A stretch of 64,000 nt of DNA from Pseudohalioglobus sediminis (GCF_008370495.1 NZ_VTUX01000008.1:124001-188000); one strand, 5' to 3'. Shown: positions 9,181-18,550, numbered from the stretch's first letter. Notes: a model not told the origin generated them from the letters alone. Translations and numbers: made by a program.

Positions 9181-10179
9181 ATGCCAGCACACCCGGACCC
9201 ACTGCCCGTCATTCATATCGGCATGCCGAAAACGGCGACCAAAACCCTGCAGTGGCGCATATTCGCCCGGCACAGCGGTATCTTTTACCTGGGGCGTTTT
9301 GACGGCGAGCCGTTCCAGGGGCAATACCAGCAGTACGGTGCCTGTCGCGACCAGACCGTGTTCAGGATCATGGATGAGATCGCCTACCGCAACTTCCGCC
9401 ATCCCGATATTGCCACCTGCAAACAGCTGTTATCCGCCTATCTCGCGGAGCACAATGCACAGGGCCGCGTGCCGGTGTGGTCCTGGGAATCCTACTCCAC
9501 CGACAGCCGCCGCAGCAGGCAGTACCGCGCGGACAACCTGAAAAACCTGCTGGGCTCAGCAAGGATTCTCATGACCATCAGGCAACCCCTGAGCCTGCTC
9601 GAGTCCGCCTACCTGCAGCAGTTGAAACGCGACAACATTGGCGCCGGTTACCGGCGCGGCAAGCCACTTTTCTGCACGGAGATAAACGACTGGATACGTC
9701 GCGACGAGCACGAGGACATCAGCAACCACCTGGATTATGCCGAGACCGTGCGTATGTACAGCCGGCACTTCGGCAGGGAAAATGTCTGTGTCATGGCCTA
9801 TGAGTCGCTGTTGGCTGATGCCAATGGCTTCTTCGACCAACTCAGTCAGTTCCTCGGTGTTGACCCGGAAGAAACCCGGGAGCTGGTTCGCGCCAAAGAC
9901 GACAATGCCCGCTGGAGCGAGGCGCAGCTGCAGCGACTGCGGGAAATACGTGACTCACTGCCGCTGTCCCTGCGCTTCCGCTACGGCACCCGGAAAGCAC
10001 GCAAGCGCATGCTGGGGCTCAACGGCAGGGGCATACCCAGGAAACCGGGGGCGCGTGCCAGGGCACCCATCGAAGGGGAACTGGGAGCTGGCATTTTACG
10101 CCGGGTGCAGGAAGACAACGCCTGGCTGGATGAGGAGTTTCAACTTGGCCTTGATAGATATGGATACTACCCGCAATGA
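9181..10179 (+). CDS. Sulfotransferase family protein
   Basis: A 332-aa cytoplasmic protein. The ATG at 9181 is chosen because it gives a compact N-terminus leading straight into the PAPS 5'-phosphosulfate loop (HIGMPKTATKTLQ). The 3'-phosphate-binding motif is in TIRQPLSLLESAY. The C-terminal part is basic and helical (RKARKRMLG). It probably transfers sulfate from PAPS to a carbohydrate hydroxyl. It starts 7 bp after the membrane protein and overlaps the next sulfotransferase by 4 bp (ATGA), so the two are translationally coupled. It is a diverged relative of the gene at 10176. Confidence 0.8.
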   Translation: MPAHPDPLPVIHIGMPKTATKTLQWRIFARHSGIFYLGRFDGEPFQGQYQQYGACRDQTVFRIMDEIAYRNFRHPDIATCKQLLSAYLAEHNAQGRVPVWSWESYSTDSRRSRQYRADNLKNLLGSARILMTIRQPLSLLESAYLQQLKRDNIGAGYRRGKPLFCTEINDWIRRDEHEDISNHLDYAETVRMYSRHFGRENVCVMAYESLLADANGFFDQLSQFLGVDPEETRELVRAKDDNARWSEAQLQRLREIRDSLPLSLRFRYGTRKARKRMLGLNGRGIPRKPGARARAPIEGELGAGILRRVQEDNAWLDEEFQLGLDRYGYYPQ

Positions 10180-11135
10180 CTGACCTGGCCCTACACGTGG
10201 GCATGTCGAAGACCGGCACCTCGACGCTGCAGCGCGCACTGTTCAGGAATCATTCGCAGGTGTTCTATCTGGGCAAGTACGTGCCCAGCAAGACACCCAA
10301 GGGTTGTCGTACTGAGGAAGTCTACCAGTGGCTGCAACCCTTGCTCTGGGATCTCAAGGCGGAGGTGGACGTTGACACGCATCGCCAGTTCTTCAATTCG
10401 CTGCGCGCAGAGCACGTCGCACAGCAGCAGATTCCTGTTTGCTCCTGGGAAGCGCTGGCGCTGTCACCGGGTGGTCTCTTCAGCCAGCGCCTTGAACGCC
10501 TGCAACGTGTCTGCGGTGACATCAAAGTGCAGTTCACCCTGCGCAATCCCGCATCCTGGATCACATCGAGCTACCTGCAGGAACTGCAGGGCAATTTCAC
10601 CAAGCGCAAACCGCAAACCTTTGGCCGCAACGCCTATATTGGACTGGAAGACTGGATCGAACTGCATGTTGCGAAGCGCGGAGGGCTGGGGCAGTGGCTC
10701 AATTATGCCGCGAACATCCGCATCGCCAGCGAATTACTGGGCAGGGACAAGGTCGCTGTACTCCTGTTCGAGGACCTGGTGGCCGACGCCGACAATTTCT
10801 ATCGCGACGTCGCCAACTTCCTCGGTATTGATGCTGAGCAGTGCGTGGAGCTGGCGCGGGGCTATCACTACAACAAGCGCCTTACCGAGGCAGATGTTGC
10901 GCATATGCAAAGCGTGCAGGCATCACTACCGGGGCGCATGCGCTGGCTGCTCAGCTCGCAGACCGCAAGACGCAAGCGTATGGCGGAGAATTCCGCCACC
11001 CGGGTTTCGACACCAGCGCGTATGCAACTCGATGCCGCCTGGGTAGACAAAGTGGCCGATGCCACCCGCGAAGGCCACCAGTATCTCAGCGAGGCCTTTC
11101 AGCTGAACCTGCGCGGCCGCGGCTATCCCCTGTGA
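10176..11135 (+). CDS. Sulfotransferase family protein (paralog of the preceding gene)
   Basis: A 319-aa protein with the 5'-phosphosulfate loop HVGMSKTGTSTLQ near the N-terminus and the 3'-phosphate motif LRNPASWITSSY. Both motifs, the overall length, and phrases such as VFYLGKY (here) and IFYLGRF (at 9181) show that it is a tandem paralog of the previous gene. Both lack signal peptides and should act on the cytoplasmic side. The divergence between copies suggests different acceptor positions on one glycan, which is an inference. The next gene follows after 19 bp. Confidence 0.8.
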   Translation: MTDLALHVGMSKTGTSTLQRALFRNHSQVFYLGKYVPSKTPKGCRTEEVYQWLQPLLWDLKAEVDVDTHRQFFNSLRAEHVAQQQIPVCSWEALALSPGGLFSQRLERLQRVCGDIKVQFTLRNPASWITSSYLQELQGNFTKRKPQTFGRNAYIGLEDWIELHVAKRGGLGQWLNYAANIRIASELLGRDKVAVLLFEDLVADADNFYRDVANFLGIDAEQCVELARGYHYNKRLTEADVAHMQSVQASLPGRMRWLLSSQTARRKRMAENSATRVSTPARMQLDAAWVDKVADATREGHQYLSEAFQLNLRGRGYPL

Positions 11136-11154
11136 TGGCAAGGCGCCCGCGACC

Positions 11155-12327
11155 TTGAAGGTCATTATCGGTACCGACTGCCTGCGCACGCCGTTGACCG
11201 GGGTGGGACGCTATACCTACGAACTCTGCCGGGCGCTGATCGCGAGCGAGCAGATTGACAACCTGGAGGGCTTCGACTTCGGGCGCTTTCACTCGATGCA
11301 GGAACGACTTCAGCAGATTGCGCAGCAGGCCTGCGCCCCGGAGCAGCAGGGCCAGGCCGCCAGGGGCCGCACACTCAGGGCCCGCCTCGCTGAATCACGC
11401 CTCGCGACGGCACTGTTCCAGGCTTATGCGACCCGGGTATGCGGCTTGCTGCTGCAGCGCAAAGCGGATGCCGTGTTCCACTCGCCAAACTTTCACCTGC
11501 CGCGGTACGACGGTAACAGCATCGTCACCGTGCACGACCTTTCCTACCTCCTGTACCCAGACTTCCACCCCGCAGCCCGGGTCGACTGGATGCAACGCCT
11601 GGTCCCGGAGGCGCTGGAGCGCAGCAAGCAGGTTATCTGTGTATCCCATTCGACGCGGGCGGCGCTGCTGGAGCACTACGCCGTGGCCGCGGACAAGGTT
11701 TCGGTGACACACCTGGGCGTCGACCCTGTATTTCGCCCGAGGACAGCGCCAGAGATCGCCGCGCAGCTGAAGGCATACGACCTGGAATCCGGCGAGTACC
11801 TGCTCTGCGTGTCCACACTGGAGCCGAGGAAAAACATCGAAAGGCTGGTCCGTGCCTACCTGCGGCTCGACAAGCGCTGTCGTCAGCGCCACCCCCTGGT
11901 GCTGGCGGGTGAACTGGGTTGGCACTACCAGGAGTTGCAGGCAGCAATTGCCGACGGTGCCGGCCAGGGCGTACGCCATCTGGGTTTTGTCAGCCAGCAG
12001 GCACTGCCGGCTCTCTACAGCGGCGCCCGCTGCGCCATCTACCCCAGCCTCTATGAAGGCTTCGGCCTGCCGGTGCTGGAGGCACAGGCCTCGGGCACGC
12101 CGGTCATCGCCTCACAAAGTTCCTCGCTACCGGAAGTCGCCAGTGCGCAGGCGCTGCTGATCGATCCCTACGACACCGCTGCCCTTGCCGGTGCGCTCCA
12201 GCGCGTGATCGATGACCGCCAGTGGCGCGAAGATTGCTCCCGCGCGGGGCTGGAAAAAGCGGCCGACTTCACCTGGCAACGCTGCGCGATGGAGACCCTG
12301 GCGATTTATCGCAAGGCCAGCCGCTAG
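11155..12327 (+). CDS. Glycosyltransferase family 4
   Basis: A 390-aa GT-B enzyme. A TTG start at 11155 is inferred because no ATG in frame precedes the conserved first strand (KVIIGTDCLRTPLTGVGRYTY). The GVGRY loop, the EPRKN signature (STLEPRKNIERL), the ALPALYSGA donor-site segment and the EX7E motif in YEGFGLPVLEAQ are all present. The GT4 half of the 5879 fusion is its closest relative in the window. It closes the second glycan block. The convergent gene at 12388 ends just beyond a strong hairpin. Confidence 0.85.
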   Translation: MKVIIGTDCLRTPLTGVGRYTYELCRALIASEQIDNLEGFDFGRFHSMQERLQQIAQQACAPEQQGQAARGRTLRARLAESRLATALFQAYATRVCGLLLQRKADAVFHSPNFHLPRYDGNSIVTVHDLSYLLYPDFHPAARVDWMQRLVPEALERSKQVICVSHSTRAALLEHYAVAADKVSVTHLGVDPVFRPRTAPEIAAQLKAYDLESGEYLLCVSTLEPRKNIERLVRAYLRLDKRCRQRHPLVLAGELGWHYQELQAAIADGAGQGVRHLGFVSQQALPALYSGARCAIYPSLYEGFGLPVLEAQASGTPVIASQSSSLPEVASAQALLIDPYDTAALAGALQRVIDDRQWREDCSRAGLEKAADFTWQRCAMETLAIYRKASR

Positions 12328-12342
12328 GCTTGTTTTCCGGGC

Positions 12343-12370
12343 AAAAAAAAGCGGCCCCGGGGGGCCGCTG
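12343..12370 (-). terminator. Rho-independent terminator of the 12388-14490 gene
   Basis: Read on the minus strand, a GC-only stem (AGCGGCCCC paired with GGGGCCGCT) is followed directly by eight T residues. It lies just downstream of the stop at 12388. On the plus strand the A-run precedes the stem, so it probably does not terminate the glycan block by the same mechanism, but the hairpin could act on both transcripts. Confidence 0.8.
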
Positions 12371-12387
12371 GCACACTCCGCTAAGGC

Positions 12388-14490
12388 TTAATCGGCGGGA
12401 CGCACGATGGTGGTATCAGTGACGGTGTCGATTACCTCCCCATCAAACACCAGTTCCATGGTCCATTCGATAGTCCGCGGCGGCTCATCGGCGGTCCACT
12501 TGAACTTGGCGCGACGGCTGGAAGCGGGCTCAATCGGCCTGACCGCGACTTCCTGTACCAGTTCACCGTCCGCGAGGAAGCGCACACTGGCGACATCCAC
12601 GGCGGCGATTTCAGCGCTGTTGTTCACCAGCACTTCCACGGTGCGCTCAACACCGACCTTCACCGCATCGGGCGCACCCGGGTCGGAAAGGGACAGGTCC
12701 TCTGGGCCGATTTCCGGGTCCTCCGGTGGATCAACCGGACCACCTTCGGCGTCAATCACCAGTCGGGCACTATAGAGTGCGGTCGGCTTGCGATCACCCT
12801 TGATGTATACCGCCAGGTCGAAGTCTTCGGTCATCGGCAGCCCGTTGGTGCTCACCACGGTGCCTTCCGGGCTATCGCCTTCTTCCACGTAGTCATTCTT
12901 CTCTACCCAACCCCTGCTGGTGGCCAGCGGCGATGGGCCTTCCTCTTCGTCCCAGTCGAGCAGGTTGATGACAGTTGTCACTCGTGTACCCACTTCATAG
13001 CGGATGTTTGCGTTGGTGAAGGGCGGGGCACTGCATTCGATAGCAGGGATTTCAAGGCCCGGGATGTCCTGCCCGAACTTGTTGGCCTTCAGGCGCCAAC
13101 GGGGCCCGGACACCAGGGCCAGGTTCCGGGCTTCCAGTTCCTCGGCGCTCAGCGGTACCGGTGAACCCACGAAGTCGAAGGTGTCGGTTGCATCGGCGTC
13201 AACGTAGGACCACTCGAAAGGATCACGATCGATAGTGGTGTAGTAGCCGTTGCTGAATCCTCCCACCAGGTCGGCGGAGAAAGCAAAGGGCTTGTCCGTG
13301 GGCGCGGAGCCAGGCACATCGCCCGGGTCGAGTGCGAAATCCGGATTCTTGAAGATCGTGCCGGCCCCAATAGGCTGCGGATCCTGCGAACCCTCGTCGG
13401 AATCCAGGTAATCGCCGTCACCCTCGTAGCAGTCCTTCAAGGACTTCCAGTAACCATCTTCAATGAAGTAAGAAGGCTTGCGGCCAGTCGCTGCCTCGTT
13501 TTCGAGGTCTTCCGGGCGCAGCTGGTCGTTCGGGTTATTGGTGATCCAGTGATCCACATACAGCAGGGCACTGGTGACTGCAAAGTCGTTCACCAATTCA
13601 CCGCCGGCGTCACGCTCTTTCCAGGCATCGGGCAGGGGCAGGCGCGCGTACAGGCGCACATCATTGGGTCGCTTGATCAGGCCACCCCAGCGGTAGAGAG
13701 GCTTGCCGTCGTCTTTCAGGGTTACCGAATAATCGCTGCTGGCGGCAATATCAAAGCGCACGGTGGTATTGTCATTGGCATCCATTTGCTCCCCAGGCAC
13801 CACGCTGGTCAAGCGGTCGCCGGGCACACCGTCATCGATGATCAGCAGGTTGTCGTCCAGGGCCGCTTGCGCACAATCGAAGCTGTCGCTGCCATCAGGG
13901 AACGAGTTGATCAACTGGATGCCGGCATCGAAATCATAGAAGAAATACGGGATGACCTCGTTGCAGCTCAGGGCATGCTCAAGCACGGTGTAATGTTCGG
14001 TAGAACACTTCACCGAGGTACCGCCCAGGCCCTGGCACCAGGTGCCCAGTGGCGGCTTGACCTTATAGGTGGCGGTTTCGGCATTGGATACCTTGATACC
14101 CACGACATCACCTCCGTCTTCGATGTTGCCGACAAAGCCTTCCTTGTAATCGCGAGGCGACTCGACGCTCTTGGCCTGGGCACCGAGGAACGGTACCACA
14201 TCAAAGCCGAACTCCGTGTCCACGGGGTAGAGGGTAATCCCCTCCTTGTCTGTTACCGGTGATATCTCCGGCGGACAGGCTGCCCCGCCAGCAATACCAC
14301 AGATCGCGTCTTCATCACTGGCCGTGCCGGCCGGCCCGAAGGTGGTACCCCTGAAATCAACCTGGAGGTCATCAACGGAAAAGACGTGTTCAACCTCGTA
14401 GGTCTGCGCCGATACGCCTGTGGCTGCTATTGCCATGGCGACGCTGATACTGGAAATGGCCTTCGCCATGGGTTTGCGTTGTAGTTTCAT
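12388..14490 (-). CDS. Secreted 700-aa protein with C-terminal Ig-like (CARDB-type) domain
   Basis: A signal peptide begins at the ATG at 14490 (MKLQRKPMAKAISSISVAMAIAATGVSA, cleavage near residue 28). The mature region is acidic and Asp/Glu/Gly/Pro-rich, with several Cys residues that could form disulfides (for example DAICGIAGGAACPPE, GTWCQG, KCSTEH, IECSAPP). The last ~100 residues, after a proline-rich linker (DPPEDPEIGPEDL), have the strand pattern of a CARDB-type Ig-like domain (VKVGVERTVEVLVNNS). The central 550 residues match no family I recognise. No membrane anchor or sorting tag is visible. Its upstream neighbour at 14573 is also secreted. Confidence 0.7.
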   Translation of the reverse strand: MKLQRKPMAKAISSISVAMAIAATGVSAQTYEVEHVFSVDDLQVDFRGTTFGPAGTASDEDAICGIAGGAACPPEISPVTDKEGITLYPVDTEFGFDVVPFLGAQAKSVESPRDYKEGFVGNIEDGGDVVGIKVSNAETATYKVKPPLGTWCQGLGGTSVKCSTEHYTVLEHALSCNEVIPYFFYDFDAGIQLINSFPDGSDSFDCAQAALDDNLLIIDDGVPGDRLTSVVPGEQMDANDNTTVRFDIAASSDYSVTLKDDGKPLYRWGGLIKRPNDVRLYARLPLPDAWKERDAGGELVNDFAVTSALLYVDHWITNNPNDQLRPEDLENEAATGRKPSYFIEDGYWKSLKDCYEGDGDYLDSDEGSQDPQPIGAGTIFKNPDFALDPGDVPGSAPTDKPFAFSADLVGGFSNGYYTTIDRDPFEWSYVDADATDTFDFVGSPVPLSAEELEARNLALVSGPRWRLKANKFGQDIPGLEIPAIECSAPPFTNANIRYEVGTRVTTVINLLDWDEEEGPSPLATSRGWVEKNDYVEEGDSPEGTVVSTNGLPMTEDFDLAVYIKGDRKPTALYSARLVIDAEGGPVDPPEDPEIGPEDLSLSDPGAPDAVKVGVERTVEVLVNNSAEIAAVDVASVRFLADGELVQEVAVRPIEPASSRRAKFKWTADEPPRTIEWTMELVFDGEVIDTVTDTTIVRPAD

Positions 14491-14572
14491 ATTGGATTTC
14501 TCCCCTTTGTGTGAAGTCGCTTTCCTTGCTTGTTCTGCAACTTGTTAATAACCGCTTGTCTGGCGAGCCGCC

Positions 14573-14938
14573 TTAGCGACCAGCCTTCTGCGGTTTATTC
14601 TTGCTTCCTGACGGTGTGCCCTGCCCCGGTGACGACAATCCCTGCCGGTGCCCTGCGTGCTTACGTTCTTCGTTGGCCGCTGCGGCGCCCTGCTCCGGGC
14701 CGTTTTCACGGACCCGCTCACGCTCCATGGCGCCCTCCTGCGCGGGCTCATGCTGGCGCTGCTGTTGTTCGTTCCTGACCTGCTGCTCGGTCATCTGCTG
14801 CTCTGTCATCCTCTCCTCGGCAACCGACTGTCCTGACGCCGCCTGCTCAACACCGGGTGATGGCTGCGCCAGCGACTGGGCTGACAACGACAAGGAGACG
14901 GCAAACAGGCCGCCAACAAGAAAAATTCGTCTCTGCAT
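14573..14938 (-). CDS. Small secreted Q/E-rich low-complexity protein
   Basis: A 121-aa protein starting at 14938 with an obvious signal peptide (MQRRIFLVGGLFAVSLSLSAQSLA). The mature part is almost entirely Gln, Glu, Arg, Gly and Ala, including the tandem phrase MTEQQMTEQQ and a basic Pro/Gly tail (PSGSKNKPQKAGR). Disorder is expected and no domain is recognisable. It is divergently transcribed from the DUF2202 gene at 15155 across an AT-rich spacer, and lies 82 bp upstream of the 700-aa secreted protein in the same direction. Confidence 0.5.
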   Translation of the reverse strand: MQRRIFLVGGLFAVSLSLSAQSLAQPSPGVEQAASGQSVAEERMTEQQMTEQQVRNEQQQRQHEPAQEGAMERERVRENGPEQGAAAANEERKHAGHRQGLSSPGQGTPSGSKNKPQKAGR

Positions 14939-15154
14939 AATTTCCCTCTATATTTGTATATCATTATTAACTAATATATTACCTCTCGGCACGGGATGCG
15001 AACCAAAAAGTTGACATGGCTCACATTTTGGCGCGTAAAACGCACCGCGAGCAGAGAGTCTGTTTTTCTGAACCAGCACGAGCACTTGAGCAGGGGCAAC
15101 GCCTGGCGCCAGGCCCTGTTTACGTACCCACCGAACAGCAAAGGACGGCCCCAC

Positions 15155-15850
15155 ATGCGCACATTCAAGCCACTTATTATTCTGCTCACCCTGCCACTCT
15201 GGCTGGGTACTGCCCTCGCCGCCACAGCGGATAACCAGGGCCAGGGAAAGGGGAAGAGCCATAAACCGCAGGCCCAGCTGGACTTCAACGAAACAACCCA
15301 CCTGGTGTTCATGCGCGAGGAGGAGAAGCTGGCGCGGGATGTCTACATCACCCTGGGCAGCAAGTTTCCCAGGGCCGGCATCTTCGGCCGCATCGACGAC
15401 TCCGAGCAACGCCATACCTGTGCCGTTTGCGATATGCTGAAGCGGTATGGCGTCGATGACCCCAATACCAATGACAACGTTGGCGTCTATACCGGTGCGG
15501 AATACGGCCCCTACTTCACAGCCAAGTACGCGGAACTGGTCGGCAAAGGTTCAGGCAGCCTGCTGGATGCACTCTATGTGGGCGCGCTGATCGAAGAGCT
15601 GGACATGAAGGACATCGGCTACTGCCCGGGAGAAATCGTGGAGCAGTCCAATGGCATCAACAGCGCCGAGGAGTGCGGCCTTGTCTATACCGACAAGGCG
15701 GACCTGCAGAAGCTGTATACCTCACTGCTCGAAGGCTCGAAAAACCATCTGCGTGCTTTCGTGCGCAACATCGAACGCATTGAAGGGGAAGGCAGCTACC
15801 GGGCACAGTACCTGACCCAGGAGGAAGTCGACGAAATCCTTGGCAGGTAA
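15155..15850 (+). CDS. DUF2202 domain secreted protein
   Basis: A 231-aa protein. The start at 15155 (ATG) is preferred over upstream in-frame codons because it begins a signal peptide (MRTFKPLIILLTLPLWLGTALA). The mature core has FNETTHLVFMREEEKLARDVY, the conserved DUF2202 opening, with Glu/His residues typical of this ferritin-like helical family. A CAVC motif (HTCAVCDML) and further Cys (YCPGE, EECG) follow. DUF2202 proteins are small exported helical proteins, possibly metal-binding, of unsettled function. It is followed by the convergent lipoprotein at 15884. Confidence 0.75.
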   Translation: MRTFKPLIILLTLPLWLGTALAATADNQGQGKGKSHKPQAQLDFNETTHLVFMREEEKLARDVYITLGSKFPRAGIFGRIDDSEQRHTCAVCDMLKRYGVDDPNTNDNVGVYTGAEYGPYFTAKYAELVGKGSGSLLDALYVGALIEELDMKDIGYCPGEIVEQSNGINSAEECGLVYTDKADLQKLYTSLLEGSKNHLRAFVRNIERIEGEGSYRAQYLTQEEVDEILGR

Positions 15851-15883
15851 GCCGCGACCTCTGAACGACGGCTTCACCCCCGC

Positions 15884-16909
15884 TCAGAAATTGCTGCCCA
15901 CCGCGTCCAGCTCCAGCGTCATACTGCGCAGGAGCCGGTCATTGGCGTCGAAGACACTTTCCGCGACTCGAAGCCCGACCAGACCCTTGACCTGGGAGAC
16001 CCACAACACTTGATCGCTGGTCACGGCATGCCCCTTCTTGAATACGTCGTAGGTCGTCGTGTAAGCGTAGACATCGTTGATGCTGACCGGGTAGACCGCT
16101 GTAGTACCCCAGGCAGATTCGATTTCCGTTACCTGCCCCACACTAATGCCGCGATCACCGAGGGCGACGGGTCCGGACGTATGCCCGCCCCACATGACTG
16201 CAAAGGGTATTTCCATACTGGCAAATTCGACCAGCGGAACAGGTATGGCCAGCAGACCGCTCGCGGCCGCGGCCATGTCGTACAGTTCATTGCCATAACG
16301 ATCTGTGTACTGGTACAAGGCACCCGCGTCACTCTGCGTGAAGAAACGGGTCGTACTTTGCAAGGGTTCGCCGTCGGCATCCGCAAGCGTCAGCGTGGCA
16401 CTGAGCAGCGGCCCCCTGTCGCTTACCCGGTCGGATGCTGCGAACGCCAGCCGCGCCGAGACAGACTGCCGCACGCCCTTGCCGGCTTCGACGGAAACCA
16501 GGGTACCGCTGAAGCGCACCACGTCGCCCGGCTGGTACTGCCGCAGCTGCTGCTCGGGCAGAAACTGCGGCTGCAGGTCAAAGACTGCATCAGACTCCAA
16601 CAACTGCATCAGGGTTGGGTGAGCGGCCATCAGTGATGCGTCCAGGCGGCAGGGAACAAGACTGCCTCCACACAGGCCGCGCTCACCGCGGGCCCAGCCC
16701 GCAAATAACTGGCCACTTCCGGGCACAGCCACGAAAGTCTCGTCAAACGCCGTATCCTCTACGTCAATGGTGCAGGATTGCGCCTCGCCGCAGGCGTAGT
16801 GGCCGGACTCTGTTACCACCTCGCCCCCGACCGGCACCGCAATATCTACGCGGCACGCAGCCAGCGCTGCGCTGCCCACAACCAACATCATTTTTTTCCA
16901 TGCAATCAT
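15884..16909 (-). CDS. Putative outer-membrane lipoprotein of unknown function
   Basis: A 341-aa protein. The ATG at 16909 is chosen because it starts the signal peptide (MIAWKKMMLVVGSAALAAC) and a purine-rich Shine-Dalgarno-like stretch lies just upstream. The lipobox LAAC puts the lipidated Cys near residue 19. Residues about 25-85 form a Cys-paired beta domain (YACGEAQSCTI, then GLCGGSLVPC) seen in other gammaproteobacterial surface proteins. The remainder is beta-rich without a recognisable catalytic motif. It stands alone, convergent with the DUF2202 gene. Confidence 0.55.
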   Translation of the reverse strand: MIAWKKMMLVVGSAALAACRVDIAVPVGGEVVTESGHYACGEAQSCTIDVEDTAFDETFVAVPGSGQLFAGWARGERGLCGGSLVPCRLDASLMAAHPTLMQLLESDAVFDLQPQFLPEQQLRQYQPGDVVRFSGTLVSVEAGKGVRQSVSARLAFAASDRVSDRGPLLSATLTLADADGEPLQSTTRFFTQSDAGALYQYTDRYGNELYDMAAAASGLLAIPVPLVEFASMEIPFAVMWGGHTSGPVALGDRGISVGQVTEIESAWGTTAVYPVSINDVYAYTTTYDVFKKGHAVTSDQVLWVSQVKGLVGLRVAESVFDANDRLLRSMTLELDAVGSNF

Positions 16910-17266
16910 CCTGACCCTCCCTGCGCAGCCCTGCAACTGACGTCGTCATCGGCACAGCGCAATAAAATAATATATTCAATTATCCTAATATAAGGGTCGG
17001 TGGAACCATGCTCGAGATCAACTAAACAGGTTTTAAGCAGTATGAAAACGGCTATGCCTTCGCAATCCTGGCCAGAATCCCAGGACGAGTGCTGAAGCGG
17101 TGGGAACAGCCATGTGGGCTTCCGTGACTGCCGCTTGGCTATCCGAGGCGAGCCCGTTCGACTGCCCGGGACTGCGGCAACGGGCGGCTATTTTACAAGC
17201 AAAAAAAGGGGGCCATAAGGCCCCCAAGTACACGCATCTTACAATGCGCCCGCAAGCTGGTTTGGA
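16910..17266. other. Intergenic stretch between the lipoprotein and amt
   Basis: About 355 bp with no supported gene. The left part (16960-16995) is AT-rich and could hold the promoter of the minus-strand lipoprotein gene. The right end contains the amt terminator. Nothing else stands out. Confidence 0.4.
17200..17226 (-). terminator. Rho-independent terminator of amt
   Basis: On the minus strand a perfect seven-base stem (GGGGGCC/GGCCCCC) with a 4-base loop is followed by seven T residues. It lies about 40 bp downstream of the amt stop and closes the torF-glnK-amt operon. Confidence 0.85.
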
Positions 17267-18517
17267 TTAGATGCCGCTGCCCTTGCTGCCAACGAATTCG
17301 GGGTAAGCTTCCATGCCGCACTCGGAAACGTCCACACCCTGGTATTCGTCTTCTTCGCTGACGCGGATGCCGATGACTGCCTTGAGGATGCCCCAGACGA
17401 TCAGGCTGGTGCCGAAGACCCAGACAAAGATAGTGGCTGCACCGATCAGCTGGCCGCTGAAGGAGGAGTTCTCGCCGTTGGTGATAGGCACCAGCAGCAG
17501 ACCCAGCAGACCAACCACACCGTGCACAGAGATCGCACCGACGGGGTCGTCAATTTTCATCTTGTCGAGGGTGACGATGGAGAACACCACCAGGGCACCG
17601 CCGATGCCGCCGAACAGGGTCGCCTGCAGGGCAGTCGGAGTGGACGGCTCGGCAGTGATCGCCACCAGGCCGGCCAGGGCGCCGTTGAGTGCCATGGTCA
17701 GGTCAGCCTTGCCGAACATGAAGCGGGCTACGATCAGCGCCACAATCAGGCCGCCGGCAGCCGCTGCGTTGGTGTTCATGAACACGATAGCCACGGCGTT
17801 GGCGCTCTCGACGCTGGCAGTTGCCAACACGGAGCCGCCGTTGAAACCGAACCAGCCCATCCACAGGATGAAGGTACCGAGTGTTGCCAGGGGCAGGTTG
17901 GCGCCAGGTATGGCGTTGATCTGGCCACCGGGGCCGTACTTGCCTTTCCGCGCGCCCAGGAGCAGTACACCTGCCAGCGCTGCAGCAGCGCCTGCCATGT
18001 GCACGATGCCGGATCCCGCGAAGTCAGAGAAGCCGAGGTCGCCCAGTGTGTACATGCCGAATACAGCATTGCCGCCCCAGGTCCAGGAGCCTTCCATCGG
18101 GTAGATGAAGCCGGTCATCACCACGGCGAAGGCCAGGAACGCCCACAGCTTCATGCGCTCGGCCACGGCACCGGATACGATCGACATCGCTGTCGCCACG
18201 AATACCACCTGGAAGAAGAAGTCAGCGGAAGGTGCGTAGGTTGCCGCCTCTTCAGCGCCGGCAACGCCGTCACCGGTGATCGTTGACAGGAAGAGATCGC
18301 CGCCGTACATGATCATGTAACCGCATACCATGTACATGGTGCAGGCCACCGCATATAACGCGACGTTCTTGAGAAGGATTTCAGTGGTGTTTTTGGAGCG
18401 GACGAGGCCTGCCTCGAGCATGGCGAAACCCGCTGCCATCCACATCACCAGTGCGCCGCAGACCAGGAAATAGAACGTATCCAGGGCGTACTGTAGTTCG
18501 AAAATATTGTTTTCCAT
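17267..18517 (-). CDS. amt: Ammonium transporter Amt
   Basis: A 416-aa polytopic protein covering the full Amt/MEP length. Landmarks are MWMAAGFAMLEAGLVRSKN in the first pore helices, MEGSWTWGG, GIVHMAGA (first pore histidine) and VHGVVGLLGLL (second pore histidine), followed by a cytoplasmic tail that P-II proteins contact. It conducts ammonium across the inner membrane. It is the last gene of the operon after glnK (33-bp gap), the classic arrangement in which GlnK blocks the channel when nitrogen is sufficient. Expression is probably nitrogen-controlled from the sigma-54 promoter upstream of torF. Confidence 0.93.
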   Translation of the reverse strand: MENNIFELQYALDTFYFLVCGALVMWMAAGFAMLEAGLVRSKNTTEILLKNVALYAVACTMYMVCGYMIMYGGDLFLSTITGDGVAGAEEAATYAPSADFFFQVVFVATAMSIVSGAVAERMKLWAFLAFAVVMTGFIYPMEGSWTWGGNAVFGMYTLGDLGFSDFAGSGIVHMAGAAAALAGVLLLGARKGKYGPGGQINAIPGANLPLATLGTFILWMGWFGFNGGSVLATASVESANAVAIVFMNTNAAAAGGLIVALIVARFMFGKADLTMALNGALAGLVAITAEPSTPTALQATLFGGIGGALVVFSIVTLDKMKIDDPVGAISVHGVVGLLGLLLVPITNGENSSFSGQLIGAATIFVWVFGTSLIVWGILKAVIGIRVSEEDEYQGVDVSECGMEAYPEFVGSKGSGI

Positions 18518-18550
18518 GGGAATAACTCTCTACTTACAGTGGAAATGGGT

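Noticed and set aside
14996-15154. Upstream start of the DUF2202 gene
   Set aside because: It would add a basic Arg-rich segment in front of the signal peptide at 15155; the later start gives a normal exported protein.
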